In this document: piece after piece, positions 58,820 through 64,000 of the stretch | Position numbering within the stretch: position 1 is the first letter of the stretch | Layout: every line of letters begins with the position of its first letter | Assembly: GCF_002531935.1 (NCBI RefSeq) | Contig: NZ_NWSV01000005.1 | Coordinates: 310,001-374,000 of the forward strand | Length of the DNA stretch: 64,000 nucleotides | Direction of reading: 5' to 3' | Source: Rhizobium chutanense | GTDB taxonomy: Bacteria; Pseudomonadota; Alphaproteobacteria; Rhizobiales; Rhizobiaceae | Translations under genes and position numbers: made by a program | The notes under the pieces: generated by a model | Database searches by the model: none | Told to the model about the DNA's origin: nothing | Seen by the model: only the letters and a program-made list of their open reading frames with translations

Positions 58820-58981
58820 ATGACCGATGCGCAGATGGGGCTATCGATGGCCACTCCCGTAATCACGGTGTTCGCAATCGCCCTTTATCGCTTGGGCGTT
58901 CTGCAGCGAACGGGCGCCGTCGCCGCGGTTCTCGCGGCAATAGCGATCGCCGTCGGTCAATTCTTGCAAAAGGTAATATGA
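58820..58981 (+). CDS. Small membrane protein of 53 residues
   Basis: Short gene starting MTDAQMGLSMATPVITVFAI, with a likely membrane helix at residues 9-24 and a second hydrophobic stretch AVAAVLAAIAIAVG before the end QFLQKVI. A strong GAGAGGAGATCCTG ribosome binding site precedes ATG 58820, and its stop overlaps the next start by 4 bp (ATGA). A near-consensus FNR/FixK box is upstream. No known family is recognised; the two-helix hairpin suggests a small inner-membrane partner of the hemerythrin-like protein. Confidence 0.75.
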   Translation: MTDAQMGLSMATPVITVFAIALYRLGVLQRTGAVAAVLAAIAIAVGQFLQKVI

Positions 58982-59475
58982 TGAAAAACCCGATCCCGAC
59001 CGATTTCGCAGAACTCGAAAGCTGCTACGGCGAGCTCATGGCATGGTGCGACGTGCTCCAGGCAATCGCCGACTTCCTGCCTTGCCATATCGACGAAGGC
59101 CTCTGCGGCCGTCTCTCAAGCGGACTGATCCCGCTCCTGCAGACGACGCATGAGCTCGAAGAGCGCCTTATTTCGTCGGGACTGGGCCTGATTATGGAAG
59201 CGGGCGACAAGGCCGATGCCGCTGAACGCCGGCGGGCAGGACGGATGTTTGATCGCGGTGCCGCAAAAGACGTCGTCGTTACGCTGGAAACTCTGGGCGA
59301 AGGGCGCTGCCGGCTCTCCTGGGAGGCCGTGGGATACCAGCTGCGTTCGTTTTTCTGCTCGATGCGCGGGCATATCAGATCGGAACGCGAGATCATGAGA
59401 TTGATGCAGCGGGCGGTGGAGGCTGAACGGGCGGCGGCCCTAACGGATGCGATCAAGCAGACCGAAGCAGCCTGA
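58978..59475 (+). CDS. Hemerythrin-like four-helix protein
   Basis: Protein of 165 residues. Helices carry His/Glu pairs in a hemerythrin-like order: FLPCHIDEGLC, LLQTTHELEERLIS, and FFCSMRGHIRSEREIMRL near the end. Not all canonical hemerythrin ligands can be assigned, so the call is moderate. It starts inside the stop of the small membrane-protein gene and shares its FNR/FixK box. In this context an iron-binding sensor or scavenger of NO or oxygen is plausible. Confidence 0.68.
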   Translation: MMKNPIPTDFAELESCYGELMAWCDVLQAIADFLPCHIDEGLCGRLSSGLIPLLQTTHELEERLISSGLGLIMEAGDKADAAERRRAGRMFDRGAAKDVVVTLETLGEGRCRLSWEAVGYQLRSFFCSMRGHIRSEREIMRLMQRAVEAERAAALTDAIKQTEAA

Positions 59476-59609
59476 ACAAATGCCGTCGTCTGCAGGCTCT
59501 GGTCTCTGCCTGCCGCACATGAATGACCTCGCTGACAGCAAACAGACAGCTTCCGGCCTCTATCCAGTCGCTTGCCGCCTTATGGAAGGCACAAGCAAAG
59601 GATCGAACC

Positions 59610-59876
59610 ATGAAGATGAAACTGACCGTCGCCCTCGTCATCCTGGCCGCAACTCCCGCCTTGGCACTCGCCAGCCCGAGCTGCACCAAGGAGCCGAAGT
59701 CCAAATGGATGCCCGAGAAAGCCATGAAGGAAAAGATCGATGCGCTGGGCTACAAGGTGAAAACCTTCGAGATCACCGGAAGCTGCTACGAAATCTACGG
59801 CAAGGACAAGGACGGCAATCGCGCCGAGGTCTATTTCAATCCGGTATCGGGCGAAATCGTCCAGAAAGGCGATTGA
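59610..59876 (+). CDS. PepSY-domain secreted protein
   Basis: Protein of 88 residues. A Sec signal (MKMKLTVALVILAATPALALA, cleaved near residue 21) is followed by a PepSY domain: WMPEKAMKEKIDALGYKVKT, FEITGSCYEIYGKDKDGNRA, EVYFNPVSGEIVQ. Two Cys in the mature part may form a disulfide. It is 2 bp before the cytochrome b561 gene. PepSY proteins of this type accompany cytochrome b561 and a two-component system; it may be a periplasmic inhibitor or ligand carrier. Confidence 0.87.
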   Translation: MKMKLTVALVILAATPALALASPSCTKEPKSKWMPEKAMKEKIDALGYKVKTFEITGSCYEIYGKDKDGNRAEVYFNPVSGEIVQKGD

Positions 59877-59878
59877 TC

Positions 59879-60448
59879 ATGACGCCCGTTCAGTTGCGGG
59901 AGCAGGAGGGCCTTCGGCCCTCCACGACCGGAAGCGACACCGTCAAGGTCTGGGACCCCATGGTCAGACTGTTTCACTGGACCGTCGTTACTGCCTGCAT
60001 CCTCAACCTTTTTGTTTTGGATGAAGGAAAATATTGGCATCGTTTGACCGGATATGTCGTCGCTGCTGCCATCGCCATGCGGATCATCTGGGGCTTCGTC
60101 GGAACCAGACATGCGCGGTTCCGCGATTTCTTCCCAACACCTGGCAAAGTCAGGAAGCAGATCCTCGGCATGATCAACGGCAGGGAGCAGCGCTACATCG
60201 GCCATAATCCCCTGGCATCAATCATGATGCTGAGCCTCATGACGCTTCTTGCGATGACCGCGGCAACCGGCTGGATGACGACACTCGATGCCTTCTGGGG
60301 CGACAAGTGGCTTGAGGAGGTGCACGGTGCTCTCGCCAACAGCATCATGGTCCTGGCCTTCATCCATGCAGGGGCAGCATTGGTTGAAAGCTGGAGACAT
60401 AGGGAGAATCTTGTCTGGTCGATGGTGACGGGTCGAAAGAGAGCATGA
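59879..60448 (+). CDS. Cytochrome b561-type membrane protein
   Basis: Protein of 189 residues with four membrane segments. Heme-ligand His candidates are in MVRLFHWTVVTACILN, KYWHRLTGYVVAAAIAMRI, GHNPLASIMMLSLMTLL and EEVHGALANSIMVLAFIHAGA, as in bacterial di-heme cytochrome b561. ATG 59879 overlaps the context TGATCATG after the PepSY stop; its own stop overlaps the response regulator start by 4 bp. It should pass electrons between quinol and a periplasmic partner. Confidence 0.88.
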   Translation: MTPVQLREQEGLRPSTTGSDTVKVWDPMVRLFHWTVVTACILNLFVLDEGKYWHRLTGYVVAAAIAMRIIWGFVGTRHARFRDFFPTPGKVRKQILGMINGREQRYIGHNPLASIMMLSLMTLLAMTAATGWMTTLDAFWGDKWLEEVHGALANSIMVLAFIHAGAALVESWRHRENLVWSMVTGRKRA

Positions 60449-61122
60449 GGATACTTCTCATCGAAGACAGTGCCCGGCTTCGCGAACTTCTTTGCGAAGC
60501 CATCCGCGAGGCCGGTTGGCGCATCGACGCCTTTGCGACGGCGAATGAAGGCCGCCTTGCGCTTGAGGGTGCGGGCTATGATCTCCTTCTTCTCGATCTC
60601 GGCCTGCCCGACGAGGACGGTCTCTCCGTGCTGAAGTCCCTGCGTGCCGAAAAGCAGCAGATCCCGGTGCTTGTACTGACGGCGCGTGGAGCCGTCGACG
60701 AGCGCATCGCCGGGCTGGATGCCGGGGCGGACGACTATTTGATCAAACCCTTCAACAATGGCGAACTCATCGCGCGAATTCGCGCCCTGATGCGGCGCTC
60801 GCCGGTGACAATCATGCCGACATTGGAATTTGCTGACGTCAGGTTCGAAATGGCGTCCCGCCAGGTCACCTGCAACGGCACCGAGATGGCGCTCGCCCCC
60901 TCGGAAAAGTCGCTGCTCGAACTGCTGATGCGCAATGGCGGGAAGGTGGTTTCCAAGCGAAAGATGGAACACGCTTTCTCCGAGTTCGGCGATGAGCGCA
61001 GCAGCAATGCCGTCGAGCTGGCGGTCTCGCGGCTTCGCCGGAAACTGGAGGGACATCCCGCCGATGCCGTCATCGAAACCGTGAGAGGTGTCGGTTACCT
61101 GCTGCGCGAGGAACGTGATTGA
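60445..61122 (+). CDS. OmpR/QseB-like response regulator
   Basis: Protein of 225 residues. Receiver motifs: MRILLIEDSARLRELL, Asp51 in LLLLDLGLPDEDG, LTARG and Lys in YLIKPFNNGEL. Winged-helix end: LAPSEKSLLELLMRNGGKVV, SNAVELAVSRLRRKLE, VRGVGYLLREE. Length and order match QseB/PmrA-type regulators. It overlaps both neighbours, so it is cotranscribed with PepSY, cytochrome b561 and the kinase, and probably controls them. Confidence 0.92.
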   Translation: MRILLIEDSARLRELLCEAIREAGWRIDAFATANEGRLALEGAGYDLLLLDLGLPDEDGLSVLKSLRAEKQQIPVLVLTARGAVDERIAGLDAGADDYLIKPFNNGELIARIRALMRRSPVTIMPTLEFADVRFEMASRQVTCNGTEMALAPSEKSLLELLMRNGGKVVSKRKMEHAFSEFGDERSSNAVELAVSRLRRKLEGHPADAVIETVRGVGYLLREERD

Positions 61123-62459
61123 TTCGGTCGAATCCCACGCTGACGGCCGTTCTGACGCGAAGGATCGCATTTTTCGCCACGGTGGCGATGCTGGTCCAAC
61201 TGGGCGTCATCTTCTCTGACTACTATTGGAATGTAGGCGAGCTTTCCCGCCTATATGTCGAGCAGGAGACCGAGCGGCTTGCCTCGGGCGTGGGAGATAG
61301 AGACGGCGCGGTTACCTACCAACTGCCCGAAACCGTCAGCCGGCGTTACGGACATTCGCAAACAGGTTATGTCGCCCGCATTCGGAACGATCGGGGCGAT
61401 CTGATTTTCGAGTCCTGTGACGATGCCTGCGAAAGCCGATTTTTGCCCGCGGAGGTCAACCCGCCGGATTTCTGGCTTCGGACCATCAAGCCTGGAAAAC
61501 CTCTCACGCTGGTCGGAGGGCGAGCTTTCAAGATCGGCGAGCACCGGATTCTCGTCGATGTCGCCACCGTGGGCGATCCGGAGAATCTCGCCTACGGCGT
61601 CTTCTGGAACGAGATCCTCGAGCATATGATCGTGCCGATGAGCATCCTGCTCGGACTTGTTCTCGGGGCGACGTTGTGGTCGGTGCACCGCGCTCTGAAG
61701 CCCGTGAAGGCCGCGGCCGATGCTGCCGAACTCATTGATCCGATGGATTCCAGATCTCATCTGCCGTTCGAGGGAATGCCGCGAGAAATCGCTCACCTCG
61801 CTGTGGCCGTAAACCGGGCATTTCAGCGTGTCGGTGACCTCATGAACTCACAGAGGATATTGACATCCGGCATTGCACATGAGGTCCGTACACCGCTTGC
61901 GGCCATCAAACTCGAACTCGGTCGTATCGACCATCCGAGGGCGCGGAGAGCCGAAGGAGATCTCGACGACCTCATGCATTTCGTCGGCCAGCTGACTGCG
62001 CTGGCGCGGCTGGACACGTTCGATCACAGCGCGTTCGAAGAGGTCGATCTCGTCGCCCTCACGACAGATGTTGCAGAGCAGCTTGCGCCTTGGGTTTACG
62101 AAAACAAACATTCGCTCGAGGTGTTCGCCGATGCCGAGGCGGCAATTGTCAGCGCCGCGCCGGCCCTCCTCAAAGATGCCCTTCGCAACCTGATCGAGAA
62201 CGCGGTTCGCCATACGCCGGATTCGACGCAGATCGTCGTCAGGGTGGGAGAATACGGTATTCACGTCGAGGATAAGCGGGACGTTCGAGGAGATGATCCT
62301 CCTCGCCAAACCCGGAATAAGGACAGCCTCGGAATAGGGCTGAAAATCGTGGAGCGTATCGCGGAACTACACAATGGATCGTTGCGGCGTTCCATTTCGC
62401 CTTATGGTCACGTCTTCGACCTCCTGCTACCGGGCGGGCAAACCAAGACAGGACTATGA
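61119..62459 (+). CDS. Sensor histidine kinase with unusual ATP-lid
   Basis: Membrane kinase of 446 residues. A first membrane helix lies at about 14-30, a periplasmic sensor at about 35-165, a second helix near ILLGLVLGATLWSVH and a HAMP-like linker. The phospho-acceptor His254 is in SGIAHEVRTPLAAIKLEL, and the N box is LRNLIENAVRHTP. The G1 region reads HVEDKRDVRGDDPPRQ instead of DxGxG, the F box is missing, and G2 is SLGIGLKIVERIAEL. Start codon is TTG 61119, overlapping the response regulator stop by 4 bp. Confidence 0.86.
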   Translation: MIRSNPTLTAVLTRRIAFFATVAMLVQLGVIFSDYYWNVGELSRLYVEQETERLASGVGDRDGAVTYQLPETVSRRYGHSQTGYVARIRNDRGDLIFESCDDACESRFLPAEVNPPDFWLRTIKPGKPLTLVGGRAFKIGEHRILVDVATVGDPENLAYGVFWNEILEHMIVPMSILLGLVLGATLWSVHRALKPVKAAADAAELIDPMDSRSHLPFEGMPREIAHLAVAVNRAFQRVGDLMNSQRILTSGIAHEVRTPLAAIKLELGRIDHPRARRAEGDLDDLMHFVGQLTALARLDTFDHSAFEEVDLVALTTDVAEQLAPWVYENKHSLEVFADAEAAIVSAAPALLKDALRNLIENAVRHTPDSTQIVVRVGEYGIHVEDKRDVRGDDPPRQTRNKDSLGIGLKIVERIAELHNGSLRRSISPYGHVFDLLLPGGQTKTGL

Positions 62460-62471
62460 ATAGGTCGGCCG

Positions 62472-64000
62472 TCAGTCCGACAGTCCACCTTCGAGATGCA
62501 CTGCATGGAAATCATCCACGAGCACTTCGAGATCGGCGAGCCAGCCCTTCGAATCCCGCACCGCGATACCCTCCGCCTCCCACCCGCCTTCCGGAGCTTC
62601 GGTGAGTTCGAACTTGATAGGCTCGATCGCCGATCCCGGGTTTCTCAGCCGAAGAACGACCTGCTTCGGGTCGAGGGCATCGAAATCCGGACCCATGATT
62701 GCGACGTGAACCTTCCTCGTTCCATGCGCCTCGGCGCCGAGTTCCAGCTGAGCCATCGCCTTTTCGGAATGCAGATGGATCGATAGAGCCGGCGAAACCT
62801 CGGCGGCCTCCGCCTGTACCGGACCGGCAAAGCGCCAGAGGCCCGCCGTGCCGATGATCGCGACGGCAAGGATGATTTCGAAGAGGATGCTTCGGCGCAA
62901 CCTTTCCCTCGCAACCGGATCTCCGGCCAATGTCGGCCCTGTGAGCCAGAAGCGATTATAGACGGCCACCATGCAAAGACAGGCCACGAGCACGACCTTG
63001 ACCGCAAGGATGCGGCCGTAGAGCGACGACAGGATCTGGATGAGCGCCGGCAGCTCGACGATCGCAAGCACGATCCCGGCAAGGATCATGACGAAGAACG
63101 GGATCGGGATCATCCGCGAGAAGCTGCTCAGCGGGCGCAGGTTCGGCGATGTCCGGCCGAGCTGCCAGAGCGGCAGGAGGCTTCCTGCCCAGAACAGCAG
63201 CGTCGCACTGTGAAGAAATATGGCGGTTCTCGCCAGCCAGCGGGGATCCGCCGCGCTGCAGTGCCCACTGAAAGTAAAGGCGCTCGCCGCCAGTATCAGG
63301 GCGACGACGGCAAGAACGCGCCCGGTGGTTTGGCAGCGGGTGAGGGGCAGCGCAATCGTGAGCAGCGACAGGACGAACAGGCTTGCGCAAATTGCGGCAT
63401 TGCCCTTTACGGCGATCTCGAGCGGTGCCGCACCGGCAAAGACCAGACCGCTTCCCGCTTCGTCCAGCCCCTGCAGGTAAAGTCCCGCCGCCAGCAGCGC
63501 GGTTCCGGGCAGCATGACGGTCGCGGCACTCGCTGTTGGGCTGTTATGGACGCCCAGCCACCGATCGAACAGCGCGCCGCCAACCACGAAGGCCAGGAAC
63601 AGGACCGTGGCGGCATGTACGAGCCAGATGGCGATCGGCAAAGAGCGACCGGAGCCCTCGCCAACCGCAACCGGCGGCTTTGCAGAAGGCGTGCCGACGT
63701 TGAATACCAGCGTGCCGCCGACGGGGTGGCCGTCTTCGGATTCGACGCGGTAGCTCACCATCACCGTGCCGCGCATGTTGGGATCGGAGAAGCGCAATCG
63801 GACATCCGCACCCGATGTGTCGGCGTCCAAGGCCTGGTTCGTGCCGTTGCCGTCGGTTGCCGTCGCCCGGATGAGCCTGACCGGTTCGTTGAAATGCAGT
63901 CCGATTTCGTCCGGCAAGCGGTCAAGCGTCTCGCTGGCCGCCGGAGTCGAGCTTTTCAAAGCGGCGTGGGCAAGCGCGCCTGTCGGCACCAGCATGCCCA
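62472..64000 (-). CDS. CopC-CopD family copper resistance/uptake protein (5' end outside window)
   Basis: At least 507 residues are visible, with the true start beyond the right edge because the first visible codons are already the end of a signal peptide (GALAHA). An N-terminal CopC domain (HAALKSSTPAASETLDRLPD, FNEPVRL, and SEDGHPVGGTLVFNVG) is followed by eight membrane segments of CopD (LPIAIWLVHAATVLFLAFVV, FSGHCSAADPRW with TAIFLHSATLLFWAGSLLPL) and a C-terminal periplasmic part (about 390-507, AMAQLELGAEAHGTRKVHVA). It binds Cu and moves it across the inner membrane, which would suit copper delivery for NirK. Convergent with the kinase gene. Confidence 0.9.
   Translation of the reverse strand, partial: GMLVPTGALAHAALKSSTPAASETLDRLPDEIGLHFNEPVRLIRATATDGNGTNQALDADTSGADVRLRFSDPNMRGTVMVSYRVESEDGHPVGGTLVFNVGTPSAKPPVAVGEGSGRSLPIAIWLVHAATVLFLAFVVGGALFDRWLGVHNSPTASAATVMLPGTALLAAGLYLQGLDEAGSGLVFAGAAPLEIAVKGNAAICASLFVLSLLTIALPLTRCQTTGRVLAVVALILAASAFTFSGHCSAADPRWLARTAIFLHSATLLFWAGSLLPLWQLGRTSPNLRPLSSFSRMIPIPFFVMILAGIVLAIVELPALIQILSSLYGRILAVKVVLVACLCMVAVYNRFWLTGPTLAGDPVARERLRRSILFEIILAVAIIGTAGLWRFAGPVQAEAAEVSPALSIHLHSEKAMAQLELGAEAHGTRKVHVAIMGPDFDALDPKQVVLRLRNPGSAIEPIKFELTEAPEGGWEAEGIAVRDSKGWLADLEVLVDDFHAVHLEGGLSD

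Overview
The window is GC-rich alphaproteobacterial DNA whose gene set points to a rhizobium of the Rhizobium etli/leguminosarum group, most likely a large plasmid. The signs are dense ABC-transporter/catabolic operons, a FixK/FNR-type regulon with a nodule-type P1B-5 ATPase, a nirK-nirV-nnrR-nnrU denitrification block, and Rhizobium-style ATGCATGTCG palindromic intergenic repeats. No rRNA, tRNA, CRISPR, replication or conjugation genes were seen. Species and replicon are inferences.

Region 1 (1-5.8 kb, minus strand) is a tightly coupled operon: stand-alone Rieske protein, Rieske-less oxygenase, GST-like protein, purine-type deaminase, then a BMP-family ABC transporter running off the left edge. 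It resembles the N-methylpurine demethylase NdmC/NdmE arrangement, but its electron-transfer domain is encoded separately and no reductase is present. Region 2 (5.9-14.5 kb) holds a degenerate acylphosphatase, a GNAT acetyltransferase, an ArgE-like deacylase with a GhrA-like reductase and a cupin, and a DAO-type oxidase with two aldehyde dehydrogenases (one GabD). These suggest amine and amino-acid breakdown.

Region 3 (14.9-30.8 kb, minus strand) is a probable organosulfur island of three transcription units. They encode an SsuD-like and an acyl-CoA-dehydrogenase-like flavin monooxygenase with a PanE-like reductase; a peptide-type ABC transporter with a second luciferase-like monooxygenase; and TetR, a DsbA/HCCA-isomerase-like protein, mercaptopyruvate sulfurtransferase, a D-lactate-dehydrogenase-like flavoprotein and a BisC-type molybdoenzyme. 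All three units have the same directional palindrome (TTTCTA-N9-TAGAAA) upstream. The island is bracketed by two decayed pieces of an ISAzo13-type transposase that are collinear, as if the island had split one insertion sequence.

Region 4 (31.4-40.1 kb) is ordinary catabolic and accessory DNA: haloacid dehalogenase, GNAT, class III aminotransferase, Lrp regulator, tartrate/malate-type dehydrogenase, a diguanylate cyclase, a membrane-anchored unknown and a universal stress protein.

Region 5 (40.2-64 kb) is a microaerobic/nitrogen-oxide block. It has an ABC membrane domain without an ATPase, a CBS-BON protein, a Nia-like ATPase with a hemerythrin tail, tandem Usp, a PNPOx-like protein, a DksA-like protein behind a decayed BON gene, an orphan response regulator, a DUF1488-like protein, nnrU-nnrR-nirV-nirK, nnrS, a DUF2249/oxidase-like/MIP18 operon, hemN, a small membrane protein plus a hemerythrin-like protein, PepSY-cytochrome b561-two-component genes and a CopC-CopD protein. 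At least ten TTGM-N6-KCAA-type boxes lie upstream of these units, several about 57-67 bp from the start codon, which ties the block into one oxygen/NO-responsive regulon.
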